DNA of 64,000 nt from a virus: positions 19,704 through 83,703 of the IMG/VR virus record IMGVR_UViG_3300008267_000022; one strand, written 5' to 3'. The notes under the pieces are model-generated. The model ran no database searches. It had not been told where the DNA came from and saw only the letters and a program-made list of their open reading frames with translations. Position numbers and translations under genes: made by a program. Shown here in pieces: positions 22,968 to 31,504 of the stretch; the stretch's first letter is position 1; each line of letters starts with the position of its first letter.

Positions 22968-23818
22968 ATAGTAGAATCAAAATGATTTTTATACTCAGGT
23001 ACTCTATCATATTGGTGAACTAAACAAAATGGTTTATCATGTTTAGTTGAATAAACTACTCCATTTTCAAATCGAGCATATTGATTTAAATTATTAATTA
23101 TTGCTCCAATCTGTAAAGCCCATAAATCATTATAATCAACCCATTGACATTTATCTTTTAATAACGTTTGGGTTAAAATATTAAATGAAGGTTGATCAGC
23201 GTGTCCTATATTATTAGACATTAAATATAAAGTTAAACATAAATCTTTACATATAGAAGCAGAACAAGCAAATGTGCCTACATTACATGCTGGGGCTTTT
23301 TTAAGGATATATTCATAAACATATGGTCCATAATTAACTAATGCATTGTTAGTATTCCATGGTTCATTCTCATATAAAATACCCTCAGAAGGTACTAATA
23401 TGTCTTTTACCATGAATTCATTTAGCCACTCTGAAGGGTTGGTTTGGAATATTACATCACGGCCATCAGTAAAAATTACTCTTTCATATGTTAAATCAGC
23501 TTCGGTTTCAACAAAATATTGCCACAAATGGAATAATCTAACATTATGAATTAATTTATTAGCATTTGAAGGATTAACTTGCCCTGAATGCCATACAAAA
23601 TTATCTTCATATTCGGCTCTATAAGTATTTTTAGGAGCTAAAATATGGACGCCTAATTCTTTTAGTTTAGTGAGGTAATCATGTTGATCAGGGAAGTTAT
23701 AAGCTAATACAAGTATATCACCATTATATGATGTTTTTTTCAATGATATAACCCAATTTTTTATATCTATCCAATTATAATTTTCACTTATAGTAGTGAC
23801 TACTAGATCTTTTTTCAT
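22964..23818 (-). CDS. GT-A type glycosyltransferase, 284 aa
   Basis: Strand VVTTISENYNW at the N-terminus and VIFTDGRDVIFQTNP (DGRD as DxD-like metal site) point to a nucleotide-diphospho-sugar transferase fold, as in eukaryotic-like EXTL/GT8-type enzymes. A later HADQPSFN helix is consistent. Exact family uncertain. Confidence 0.7.
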   Translation of the reverse strand: MKKDLVVTTISENYNWIDIKNWVISLKKTSYNGDILVLAYNFPDQHDYLTKLKELGVHILAPKNTYRAEYEDNFVWHSGQVNPSNANKLIHNVRLFHLWQYFVETEADLTYERVIFTDGRDVIFQTNPSEWLNEFMVKDILVPSEGILYENEPWNTNNALVNYGPYVYEYILKKAPACNVGTFACSASICKDLCLTLYLMSNNIGHADQPSFNILTQTLLKDKCQWVDYNDLWALQIGAIINNLNQYARFENGVVYSTKHDKPFCLVHQYDRVPEYKNHFDSTI

Positions 23819-24438
23819 AACGTATTGTAATAATTGTTTTGTTTTTCTTGGCGCTCTATATTTTTTGGGTGATAAAGAGCAAAGTATTCTACATCTGGCA
23901 TAGCTGTGTAGTGTTTAAAGCCATCTAGCCGTTCATGGACTTTGTTTACCCATTTGATTTCAGGTTTATTCTTCCAGATACGCCATTGGTAATCAGGCCA
24001 ATTAACCCACCCTTCATCATTTACTCTCCATCCCCATTTTGCAATATGTTCAGGAGTTAAACCTTCTACTGTGTTTACTCTAGGGACTAGAAAAACATCA
24101 ACTTCATTGTTTTCTTCTAATAATTCAGGTAAAACCATTATTAGATTTTCATTCGGAATTTCATCAGCATCAATTTGAAAAATATAATCGCCACTGCACA
24201 AACTAGTTAATTTATTTTTCCAATCTGCAAAATGACGATTAAATTTTCCTTTATGCCATACGAATTCACCATTTATAGAATGCGTTCGTAGGAATGATTC
24301 TATCTCCGGGTCACCATTTGCTTCATCATATAATATTACAATGTTGTCTTGTTGTCGTTTGTGTTGAAGCAAAAATCGCACTAAACGTTGAATTTCTAAA
24401 AATTCATTACAAACTGTAATCGCATAACTTATTTTCAT
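23815..24438 (-). CDS. Glycosyltransferase family 2, short form
   Basis: ISYAITVCNEFLEIQRLV opens the GT-A fold and GDYIFQIDADEIP carries the DAD metal motif. YQWRIWKNKPEIKWVNKVHE corresponds to the acceptor side of WaaE/KdtX-like LPS GT2 enzymes. 207 residues. Start overlaps the next upstream gene's end closely. Confidence 0.85.
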   Translation of the reverse strand: MKISYAITVCNEFLEIQRLVRFLLQHKRQQDNIVILYDEANGDPEIESFLRTHSINGEFVWHKGKFNRHFADWKNKLTSLCSGDYIFQIDADEIPNENLIMVLPELLEENNEVDVFLVPRVNTVEGLTPEHIAKWGWRVNDEGWVNWPDYQWRIWKNKPEIKWVNKVHERLDGFKHYTAMPDVEYFALYHPKNIERQEKQNNYYNTL

Positions 24439-24443
24439 ATCTT

Positions 24444-24908
24444 TTATTCAGGTAATACTCCAATATAAGAAAGAGCTTCAATATAATCACGCTCTTCAAA
24501 AGATTTCATGTTTTTCATATCCATTCGATATTTCATAAATTCTCCTGGTTTACCTGGGATTGGGTGGTTAAGTCTATCTTCTTCAGGGATTTCAATAGCT
24601 TTTACAGCTGCCCATTTCCAGTCAGAAGCATCACTACCATTAGCAAACACCATTCCTAGTTCAGGTTGATTGATAGTATTTGGAAGCCAAATTAATTCTG
24701 TTTCGGGATCTTTCCAAGCTAAGTCTTTATACAATTCAGGTAATGTTTCTATTTGCTGTTTAAAAAATTCATGATCTTCAGTCATAAATGAATTAGTCCA
24801 AAAACCACAAGACAGACTCATATAATTGTAAATCTCAGGGGCAACCTGTGCTTTGTAGCACAAGTCACCTCCTGATTTAGGGCATGTTATTATTTCTTCG
24901 TGTTGCAT
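24444..24908 (-). CDS. Hypothetical protein, 154 aa, in the glycan operon
   Basis: Unrecognised. Contains two Cys near the N-terminus (CPKSGGDLC) and many Trp/Pro residues (WLPNTINQPELG, SDASDWKWAA). Its position between glycosyltransferase genes with 1-base overlap suggests a linked role, perhaps a scaffold or acceptor protein. Confidence 0.75.
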   Translation of the reverse strand: MQHEEIITCPKSGGDLCYKAQVAPEIYNYMSLSCGFWTNSFMTEDHEFFKQQIETLPELYKDLAWKDPETELIWLPNTINQPELGMVFANGSDASDWKWAAVKAIEIPEEDRLNHPIPGKPGEFMKYRMDMKNMKSFEERDYIEALSYIGVLPE

Positions 24909-26224
24909 TATAATTCGATTTTATTTAATTTAGGCAATTCAATTTTATTCAATTTAGGTAATTCAACCTTATTTAATTTAGGTAATTGAAGTTGTACCTG
25001 CTTTGGAAATTCAGGAATTTTTTCTTCAAACAATTCACCTAATTTTTCTTTCATTGCCTCAAATGAGAATTTAGTGCGTGATTGAAAACCTTGTCGTTTT
25101 GCATTTTCAGCATAACCTTTGTAATTTTCAAATACATCTTTTAAATAATGCCCTACGTGACCATAATCTACACTAAACCATTCTGCATCTCCTAATAACA
25201 TATTATTTGCAGCTGATGGGTGCACTTTGGTCATTTGTCCAGGAAGCAATGTAGTAAATTCAGGGTTTAAATAATCAATATGACCACTCCAATTTGTTGT
25301 AATTACTGGTTTATTTACAAGTGAGAATTCAAGTAATGGCCTACCAAATCCTTCACCTTTAGTTAAATTAACCATTGCTTTAACTTTAGAGTGATTATAA
25401 ATCTCATTTATTTCAGCATCAGAAAATTCACCATGAAGTAAGTATACATTAGGAAGATTATTTGATTTAACAGTTTCTCGAATTAATTTAATTCGTTTAA
25501 TTATTTCATCTCTATCCATGTATGAAGAAGCTACTGTAGATGTCTTTAAAATTAAAGCTGGTTTTTTAGATTTGTTTTTAAAGGTTTCAAAAAATGCTTT
25601 TATTAATAAACCTACATTCTTTCTATCTTCACCCAATTGACCTTGCATCCAATGTCCTACAAATAAGTAAGCAAAATCTTCTTTTATGCTAGATAAATCA
25701 AATGTTGATTTTACAGGCTTATAAACATCAGTATTAGCACCTTCAAAAATAACTTCTCCATCTCCAACCCATTCAAGAGCTCCTAATAATCTATTAGTAT
25801 TTTGTTCACGTTTTTCAAATTTACTATTTCTTAATACATCAATAGTATGTTTTGAAGAACCTAAAATTAGATTCATTCGTTGGCATCCTTCAATCCAATC
25901 ACCAGGAGCTACAGTTGTTTCAATTCCTGCAGTACATCCGATGTTATATTTCCCTATTGGTTGGAACTCATTTGGAACTGTAATTTGCATCCAAATTTCA
26001 GGTTGAGCAGGTAATTGAGGGTTATTTAATAAATGTTTAGTTAAAAATTCCCATTCAGGATTATCCTTAATAAATCCCCTAGGGGTAGAACCCCATCGTT
26101 GGGACATGATTTTTACATCATATCTATCTAGTTCAATAATCGCTTTAACGATATCGCGAGAACGTGCTCCGTATCCACTATAAGTGTCAATAGGGCAGCT
26201 TATTACAAATGTTGGTTTATCCAT
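24908..26224 (-). CDS. Glycosyltransferase, GT4-type, with C-terminal LPKLNK repeats
   Basis: GT-B fold. N-terminal SGYGARSRDIVKAI is a GT4-like acceptor-side loop, VGHWMQGQ begins the donor domain, and EGFGRPLLEFSLVNKPVITTNWSGH is the family's E-x7-E region. After the catalytic part the last about 25 residues are three near-identical 8-residue units, LPKLNK-V/I-E, encoded by 24-bp DNA repeats at about 24911-24982. The tail is not part of the usual family and may be a binding or oligomerisation tag. Confidence 0.85.
   Translation of the reverse strand: MDKPTFVISCPIDTYSGYGARSRDIVKAIIELDRYDVKIMSQRWGSTPRGFIKDNPEWEFLTKHLLNNPQLPAQPEIWMQITVPNEFQPIGKYNIGCTAGIETTVAPGDWIEGCQRMNLILGSSKHTIDVLRNSKFEKREQNTNRLLGALEWVGDGEVIFEGANTDVYKPVKSTFDLSSIKEDFAYLFVGHWMQGQLGEDRKNVGLLIKAFFETFKNKSKKPALILKTSTVASSYMDRDEIIKRIKLIRETVKSNNLPNVYLLHGEFSDAEINEIYNHSKVKAMVNLTKGEGFGRPLLEFSLVNKPVITTNWSGHIDYLNPEFTTLLPGQMTKVHPSAANNMLLGDAEWFSVDYGHVGHYLKDVFENYKGYAENAKRQGFQSRTKFSFEAMKEKLGELFEEKIPEFPKQVQLQLPKLNKVELPKLNKIELPKLNKIEL
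24911..24982 (-). repeat. Three 24-bp tandem repeats coding LPKLNK(I/V)E
   Basis: Three in-frame 24-bp copies, differing by a few bases, form the extreme 3' end of the GT4-type gene. Copy-number variation would change the tail length without shifting the frame. Confidence 0.8.
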
Positions 26225-26229
26225 GATTA

Positions 26230-27669
26230 TTAATATACAAATGCGTGATTAATTGTGTCTTCTTTAACTTCACTAACGTTGATTAACTCATATTTTTCTC
26301 GTGGAGTCCACGTGTCAAATAATTTATCTATCGCGTTAATTGCTCTAACTCCCATATACTCTCCTGTAAGGCCTGCTTCATTCATTGCCCAATGTCTTCC
26401 TGTTTTACCAAGTTCTTTTCTCATTGTTCTATCTAAAGCATATACTTCAGCAATTCTAGCTGCTGCATCTTCAGCATTACATCTATCATCCCAAATATAA
26501 GGTGTTTTAGGTGAACCTTGAATTGAGCGATTTGTTGGGTAAACCGGGAATGCCCATGAACCATGATTTTTATAACGGCCTGTATGATTTGAAGGAATTT
26601 CAGGTGATGGTGTGTACCAATTTCCGTATTCATCTTCAAAACGCATTTGATCTTGCATACCACCCGTTACATTAGCAATAATTACAGTACCTGCTAAAAT
26701 TGCTTCTGTTAATGATAATCCCCAACCTTCATTTGAAGTTAACAATATTTGAGCATCTGCTATATTGTAAATAAAATTCAATTGGCTACTATTTAATTTA
26801 TTAACTGAAAAATAAACAGCATTGGGGTAGTCGTGGAATAAAATTCTACGTACTGCTTCTAAATCAGTGCCATGATCACTTACTACTTCAGTATGCATTA
26901 CCATAGCACATTTTTCTGCTTTTTCTTTTGGTAATGTATCTAAAAATAATTTAAAAGCAAGCATTGTATCTGGAATTTGCTTACGTCTAATATTTCTAGA
27001 GTTAAAGAATACAACAAAGTCTTTTTCTTTTCCTCCAAAGATACTATCTTTAAAAGCTTTTAATTCTTTTAATTCATCTTCTTTTTCAATTGGATAAAAA
27101 TGGTTTTCATTTAAACCATGAGGAACATATTCAATGATTTTATTCTTAGCTTTTTCACCTAAAACAAGCTCATTAATTAATTTTGTTTGTTTTGAAATTG
27201 CTAATAATGCATCGCATGATTCATAAAATGCTTTGTTGTACAACGGTGCCGGATAATCATCCCAGATGTTTAAATAAATGATTGGACATTGTTTTCTAAT
27301 CTCGTTTTCAATCATAAACAACCATTCAAAATACCTTGGGTCAGTAATTAACATGATAGCATCAGGCTTTTCTACTTCCATTAAGTATCGAATCATTTCA
27401 TGATCACCGTAACCATCTATTGGATATAAAAATACAGATGAATCTTCTATACCTGCATTTATATTAGTATCTGCTGATAAATCAAAACGTTTTCCTTTTT
27501 CTGGGTGGTTTAGGGCTCCTGCTAGGTTAATCCAATTGAAATGATGGGCTGTGTTTAGTACTAATTCACGTGCTACTGTAGCTACGCCGGAGTGTACTCT
27601 AATGTCATCACAAATTAGTAGGATTTTTTTTCGTTCCTTTTGAGGGAGGTAATTGAATTTGTCTTTCAT
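26230..27669 (-). CDS. Glycosyltransferase, GT4-type, 479 aa
   Basis: First gene of the glycan operon. KKILLICDDIRVHSGVATVA gives the N-terminal GT-B strand, FVVFFNSRNIRRKQIPD the start of the donor domain, and SNEGWGLSLTEAILAGT the E-x7-E donor site. Followed by the second GT4 after 5 bp, so the two may act sequentially. A class I promoter lies just upstream at 27692-27721. Confidence 0.87.
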   Translation of the reverse strand: MKDKFNYLPQKERKKILLICDDIRVHSGVATVARELVLNTAHHFNWINLAGALNHPEKGKRFDLSADTNINAGIEDSSVFLYPIDGYGDHEMIRYLMEVEKPDAIMLITDPRYFEWLFMIENEIRKQCPIIYLNIWDDYPAPLYNKAFYESCDALLAISKQTKLINELVLGEKAKNKIIEYVPHGLNENHFYPIEKEDELKELKAFKDSIFGGKEKDFVVFFNSRNIRRKQIPDTMLAFKLFLDTLPKEKAEKCAMVMHTEVVSDHGTDLEAVRRILFHDYPNAVYFSVNKLNSSQLNFIYNIADAQILLTSNEGWGLSLTEAILAGTVIIANVTGGMQDQMRFEDEYGNWYTPSPEIPSNHTGRYKNHGSWAFPVYPTNRSIQGSPKTPYIWDDRCNAEDAAARIAEVYALDRTMRKELGKTGRHWAMNEAGLTGEYMGVRAINAIDKLFDTWTPREKYELINVSEVKEDTINHAFVY

Positions 27670-27691
27670 ATAACTTTTTAAAATTTAATTT

Positions 27692-27721
27692 AATATAAAA
27701 CTTTATTGTTCTGTTTCCAAA
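27692..27721 (-). promoter_or_regulatory. Class I promoter of the glycan operon, TTTGG-N19-TATATT
   Basis: Minus-strand TTTGG, 19 bases, TATATTAA. It overlaps the 3' end of the ribbon-helix-helix gene and is the only good promoter I see for the 14-kb glycan operon. Confidence 0.7.
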
Positions 27722-27900
27722 CTTAAGTCGTTGTGATTGTGAATTTGTTTTCTAAATTCTTCTTCTGTTAAATAAAGGTGAATTGCTCGTTCACTTAATT
27801 TTTGAAAACTAAATTTTCGTTTAATACACTCAATTTTGAATTTTTCGAATAACTCGTTGTCTATTTTGACACTTGTTAAAACTTGGTTTTTTTCACTCAT
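27703..27900 (-). CDS. Ribbon-helix-helix-like DNA-binding protein, 65 aa
   Basis: LTSVKIDNELFEKFKIECIK followed by RKFSFQKLSERAIHLYL fits the strand-helix-helix pattern of MetJ/Arc-type repressors, which dimerise and contact operators with the strand. It sits immediately upstream of the glycan operon promoter, so local regulation is plausible but not shown. Confidence 0.7.
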   Translation of the reverse strand: MSEKNQVLTSVKIDNELFEKFKIECIKRKFSFQKLSERAIHLYLTEEEFRKQIHNHNDLSLETEQ

Positions 27901-27943
27901 ATGTTTTTAATTTAATATTATCGTATATACATATGGCGGGATA

Positions 27944-28879
27944 TCAATAGGTTGCAGAGCATAAGTGGGTTTTATAAAAAGAACACCATTTACAATTATC
28001 ATTTTGTTTTGGTTGGTGTTCTACTTCTTTAAAACCATTCCGATCAAATGCTTGTTCTATAAATTCTTCTATTGATTTTGTTGCTTTGTTTATTTTTACT
28101 TTTCCCGAAGCAGGGCTATAAGTTTGGATTCTTCTAATTACAAAATCTTCACTTTCAAATATCTTACGTTTTACAATTAAAAATTCAATTTCTATATTGT
28201 CTTGAGGGATACCGTAAACTTCAGAAAAATATTTTTTATATATTACAAGTTGAAGTTGTTTTTGTTCATTTGATTTTTCTCTAGCACTCCATCCTTGTTT
28301 GCTTGTTTTTATATCTATAATCTTAATTTTATTAGTTGGCTCATGATATAAAACAACATCTAAATATGCTTGAAACATTATGTTAGGAAACTTAGAATGT
28401 GGATTTAATGTAAGAGGCAATTCAATTCCTACTAAATACCAACCTCGTTTACTAAAATACCTTCCTTTACTTTTAGATAACTCCCTAATAATTTCTACTC
28501 CATCTTCATAAAACTCCCTTAATTCTTCCGGAGTGACAAAATGCTGGTTGTTATTAGACTTGTATTGTTTTTTGTATTCTTCACGGAGGTTTTCTTCTAG
28601 TAATTCAGAAGTGTTAATTCGATCTGCTTCAGCTCCACTTTTTTCATAAAATGTAGTTAAGTAATGTTGAAGTGTTTCATGGAATGCTGTTCCAAAAACA
28701 GTATGGATTGAGGAAGTAAATTGTTTATACCCTTCTCTATATTGTAGTGACCATTTTTTAGGGCATTCATTAAACATGGAAAGTTGAGAGTATGAAATAG
28801 ATTTTTGGGTTGCATAATCTATTTGTGGTAAAACCTTAGTTTTTATTTCTTTTAATACAGAAGGTAACTTTTTTTTCAT
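27944..28879 (-). CDS. PD-(D/E)XK nuclease with probable Fe-S staple (RecB/Cas4-like), 311 aa
   Basis: Starts ISYSQLSMFNECPKKWSLQY, the N-terminal motif of the PDDEXK_1 family, with GTAFHETLQHYL; the catalytic core is AYLDVVLYH (D) then IKIIDIKTSK (D-x-K), with a QLQLVIYKKYF helix. C-terminal CKWCSFYKTHLC with the N-terminal Cys gives the four cysteines of an AddB/Cas4-type Fe-S cluster. A 5'-3' exonuclease role in recombination or DNA end processing is likely; no cas genes are nearby. Confidence 0.85.
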   Translation of the reverse strand: MKKKLPSVLKEIKTKVLPQIDYATQKSISYSQLSMFNECPKKWSLQYREGYKQFTSSIHTVFGTAFHETLQHYLTTFYEKSGAEADRINTSELLEENLREEYKKQYKSNNNQHFVTPEELREFYEDGVEIIRELSKSKGRYFSKRGWYLVGIELPLTLNPHSKFPNIMFQAYLDVVLYHEPTNKIKIIDIKTSKQGWSAREKSNEQKQLQLVIYKKYFSEVYGIPQDNIEIEFLIVKRKIFESEDFVIRRIQTYSPASGKVKINKATKSIEEFIEQAFDRNGFKEVEHQPKQNDNCKWCSFYKTHLCSATY

Positions 28880-28882
28880 TAC

Positions 28883-28914
28883 CTAAAGATATAAAAAATT
28901 TTTTATTTTGCCAA
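28883..28914 (-). promoter_or_regulatory. Class I promoter, TTTGG-N19-TATCTTTA
   Basis: Minus-strand TTTGG, 19 bases, TATCTTTA: the closest match in the window to TAnnTTTG. It precedes the nuclease gene by about 3-10 bp, giving a very short leader. Confidence 0.6.
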
Positions 28915-28978
28915 AGAAAAAGAAAACCCCCACGATAGCGACGTTGGGGGTTTCGCCGTTACAGTTTTGTAACGGTCC
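28915..28978 (-). terminator. Double-hairpin terminator
   Basis: Two minus-strand hairpins follow the 131-aa gene: CCGTTAC-AAAACT-GTAACGG, then AACCCCC...GGGGGTT with an inner ACG/CGT stem, followed by TTCTTTTTC. The second is a standard Rho-independent terminator. Confidence 0.85.
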
Positions 28979-28984
28979 TAAATA

Positions 28985-29380
28985 TTATTTTTCAGGAACT
29001 AATCTTTTAAGATCTTCAGCATCTAAAGTAATTTGGATATAGTCTGCTATGGCTTCATACGTAGCTGATGAGCTATTGTTATTTAGGTATCTAAAGATTT
29101 TAGGGGCTTCTTCTTCGAAGAATATTTCTTCATTATTGTATTGGTCGCCTAAATCATACCCATCTTCATCAGGTTCATAAACTACTGAGAATGATACTTG
29201 GCCATTATCCTCAATGCTTCCGTAGTATTCGCCAGAGTTTGAATGTAATGTAACTCCTTTTCCATCAGAGTCATATTCTAGATACGCATTATCTTTATAA
29301 TCCTCATTTAATTCAGCGGCATATTTGCTTTCAGTGATAATGCCAGCTAACATTTGCATGCGAAATAGTTCTTTATTCAT
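28985..29380 (-). CDS. AGII-motif protein, 131 aa, N-terminal motif
   Basis: Unknown function. The N-terminus ELFRMQMLAGIITESKY shares a motif with the 254-aa protein at 29623-30387 (EQLRLQMLSGIITEGEY). The body is very acidic and beta-rich. It is separated from the next protein of the group by one base, and from the downstream nuclease gene by a strong terminator, so the group forms its own operon end. Possibly virion-associated. Confidence 0.8.
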   Translation of the reverse strand: MNKELFRMQMLAGIITESKYAAELNEDYKDNAYLEYDSDGKGVTLHSNSGEYYGSIEDNGQVSFSVVYEPDEDGYDLGDQYNNEEIFFEEEAPKIFRYLNNNSSSATYEAIADYIQITLDAEDLKRLVPEK

Positions 29381-29381
29381 T

Positions 29382-29618
29382 TTACTTTATAATACCAGCT
29401 CTAACTTGGAGCATTCTACGTTCAGCTAATTGTTCTTCAGAGGCACCTACGATCATATCATAATCACTCATAGATAATACTTTTCCAGCTTCACTCATTT
29501 TAATTATGTTTTCAGCTACATCATGGAGGTCCATGTCATTCTTAGCATCTTCTCTAGCATATTCGAGTAAACGAATAAATAAAGGGACATCTACTTTGAT
29601 TATATCTCGAGGATTCAT
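29382..29618 (-). CDS. AGII-motif protein, 78 aa, C-terminal motif
   Basis: Unknown function; helical. Its extreme C-terminus, MLQVRAGIIK, is shared with the 324-aa protein at 32446-33420 (AFQVRAGIIK). The identical eight-residue ending on otherwise unrelated proteins suggests a targeting or cleavage tag. Confidence 0.8.
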   Translation of the reverse strand: MNPRDIIKVDVPLFIRLLEYAREDAKNDMDLHDVAENIIKMSEAGKVLSMSDYDMIVGASEEQLAERRMLQVRAGIIK

Positions 29619-29622
29619 CTTA

Positions 29623-30387
29623 TTATCGTTTAACGTTTTTCCACATAGCAGCAGCTGCTATTTTTTGGCCTTTTTCTCCTCCACCGGCAGCTTTAGCTAC
29701 ATCTTCAAACCCTTTTCCTTTTTTACCAATATCTTCTCCAGCTTTTGCTTTTTTAACTACTGCTGATTTTTGTTTTGCAGATAAACCAGCTGAAGGTTTT
29801 TTATCTTCTCTTAGCTTGCTTAGTAAAGCATCCAATTCTTCTGGGTTGTTAGTAAAGTAATTTTCTCCACCTTCACCTTTAAGGCTGCTTTTAAGTTGCA
29901 TAGCAATATTTCTTGGTCCTTCAGGTGAAAGGAGGTAATTAGCTAGTTCAATCATTTCATCATTTCCAGCTTGGGAAAATTCAAATACTTTAAGGATTTT
30001 ATCTATAGTAGCCCCTACGTTTTCATTTACTTCAGCTTCATATACTTGATTAGCATCTGTTTCTTCATGAGATGGTGCTTCAGGCATATCGTCTTTAGAT
30101 TCATATACATCTGGGTCTTTATCTTCTTCTAGGTCTTGCTCTCTATTTTCAAATTTATTTAAATAGCGCTCACCTAAAAAATGTTCAAATGCATCTTCAT
30201 ATGATTCTTTTACACGACCCTCAAATGGGTTATTGATTGCTCCAATTCCTACAATCCCTCCAGCAACATAGTGTTCATTTAATGAATCTTTTTCTGTGTT
30301 TTGAGATAGCTCTTCAAGTTTAATTCGATATTCACCTTCAGTAATAATACCTGAAAGCATTTGTAAGCGTAGTTGTTCTTTATCCAT
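29623..30387 (-). CDS. AGII-motif protein, 254 aa, acidic/helical
   Basis: N-terminus EQLRLQMLSGIITEGEYRIK carries the shared motif. The central part is highly acidic and proline-poor, resembling scaffold or core proteins, and the last about 60 residues are Lys/Ala/Gly-rich (KKAKAGEDIGKKGKGFEDVA), like a DNA-binding tail. Preceded by ATATTTATAATAAAAT, also found before the 603-aa fibre gene. Candidate head or core component, not proven. Confidence 0.75.
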   Translation of the reverse strand: MDKEQLRLQMLSGIITEGEYRIKLEELSQNTEKDSLNEHYVAGGIVGIGAINNPFEGRVKESYEDAFEHFLGERYLNKFENREQDLEEDKDPDVYESKDDMPEAPSHEETDANQVYEAEVNENVGATIDKILKVFEFSQAGNDEMIELANYLLSPEGPRNIAMQLKSSLKGEGGENYFTNNPEELDALLSKLREDKKPSAGLSAKQKSAVVKKAKAGEDIGKKGKGFEDVAKAAGGGEKGQKIAAAAMWKNVKR

Positions 30388-30393
30388 TTGAGT

Positions 30394-30409
30394 ATTTTAT
30401 TATAAATAT
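30394..30409 (-). promoter_or_regulatory. Class III motif ATATTTATAATAAAAT
   Basis: A 16-nt minus-strand string upstream of the 254-aa AGII protein, identical to the one at 60513-60528 before the fibre gene; the first 11 bases also occur at 33422-33432. Its restriction to structural-looking genes suggests a late-gene element. Confidence 0.5.
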
Positions 30410-30627
30410 TATAGGTTTTTTGCTTCGCGCAATATTTGTAGAGTTTTTTGCATGTATAGCAAATCATCCATTTTTTCCTGGATGCTATGTTCAAGCCAAT
30501 CCTCTAAAGATAAATCATTACGATCCATATTAGTACCGTATTTTTGTTTACCAACAGTAGCTCTTGAAACAAATTGATCAATGATTGAATCAACAATTGA
30601 ATCTGTAACCTTAATTTCTCTAGTCAT
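30409..30627 (-). CDS. Hypothetical protein, 72 aa
   Basis: Pattern FVSRATVGKQKYGTNMDRND followed by LSLEDWLEHSIQEKMDDLLYMQ resembles small phage proteins related to dATP/dGTP pyrophosphohydrolase or MazG helices, with conserved KYG and E-x(3)-D residues, but it is short and the assignment is tentative. Coupled to the upstream gene by ATGA. Confidence 0.7.
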   Translation of the reverse strand: MTREIKVTDSIVDSIIDQFVSRATVGKQKYGTNMDRNDLSLEDWLEHSIQEKMDDLLYMQKTLQILREAKNL

Positions 30628-31055
30628 TGTTTTAATAACTTATTAATTTCTTTTTCTTCTATTCCCATATCATATAACACTCTTCGAGTGCCATGTTCAC
30701 GTAAAATATCAATGTACTCTTCAGCTTCGCCTAAACTGCATTCAAAATGTTTTGCTACGTGCTCTACCAAAGTAGCAGGCTTTCTCTTTATTCTTGATTT
30801 AACGTATTTCAAGAACGTTTTAGTTTTTGGAATCATCTCTCTATAAATTTGATATGTTTGTTGTTTGTTCTCGTATGGTAGAGTTTGAACAAAATTAGCT
30901 AATTCAACATAATTTATATTCATAGATACATATCGATGTATCATGTAGGAGTTCCATTTCTCCCATGATTCTTCCGAAATATTTTCAATAGGAGTTTTAT
31001 AGAGGGTGATTTCATTTAACCACCCCCATATATCTTTTATTTGTTTTTTAGACAT
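30624..31055 (-). CDS. Probable clamp-loader small subunit (gp62-like), 143 aa
   Basis: Resembles the small clamp-loader subunit of T4-like phages. WGWLNEITLYKTP at the N-terminus, a NSYMIHRYVSMNINYVELAN segment and PKTKTFLKYVKS in the middle follow the gp62 layout seen in marine T4-like phages. It lies two small genes downstream of the gp44-like subunit, close to the T4 order 45-44-62. T4 gp62 is somewhat longer (about 187 residues). Confidence 0.6.
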   Translation of the reverse strand: MSKKQIKDIWGWLNEITLYKTPIENISEESWEKWNSYMIHRYVSMNINYVELANFVQTLPYENKQQTYQIYREMIPKTKTFLKYVKSRIKRKPATLVEHVAKHFECSLGEAEEYIDILREHGTRRVLYDMGIEEKEINKLLKQ

Positions 31056-31290
31056 TCAAAGTAATATCTTTATATTCCTCACGAATTTCTTTAGGAAGTG
31101 AATCAGGTAAAATTTTCTTTGATTCTAAATCATAAAAAACAGGTACAGGAATAAGCATATCTTCATCTGATCCTACAAGGAATTTGGATACTTTTCGGAT
31201 GATTACTGCTTGTCCAAATAATTTACCCCCATTATCTCCTTCAACTGGGGTTGTGTTTTGGAAGTCGATGTTTAATTGTGGTTTTTCCAT
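31048..31290 (-). CDS. Hypothetical protein, 80 aa
   Basis: Unrecognised; contains VPVFYDLESKKILPDSLPKE. Inserted between the two clamp-loader genes and overlapping the downstream one by 8 bases. Confidence 0.75.
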   Translation of the reverse strand: MEKPQLNIDFQNTTPVEGDNGGKLFGQAVIIRKVSKFLVGSDEDMLIPVPVFYDLESKKILPDSLPKEIREEYKDITLNV

Positions 31291-31291
31291 T

Positions 31292-31504
31292 TTATTTATT
31301 TTGATTGTTTATTTTTTCTTTTCTATATTCATAAAAGTCATGAATGAATCCTGCTGCTACTATTATATTCATTCCAAAAGACATTAATATTTCATGTAAA
31401 TCAGCATATATCGATGTCATCAAATGAATGTGTCCAACTGTCCAAAAAGGTACAGATAGGTTACTTGATACCCACGAAAGAGTATATTTTAAAAAGTGCT
31501 TCAT
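31292..31504 (-). CDS. Hypothetical membrane protein, 70 aa
   Basis: One or two hydrophobic segments (about residues 9-32 and 43-58) with a basic C-terminal tail (YEYRKEKINNQNK). Starts within the last codons of the clamp-loader gene (ATGA). Confidence 0.7.
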   Translation of the reverse strand: MKHFLKYTLSWVSSNLSVPFWTVGHIHLMTSIYADLHEILMSFGMNIIVAAGFIHDFYEYRKEKINNQNK

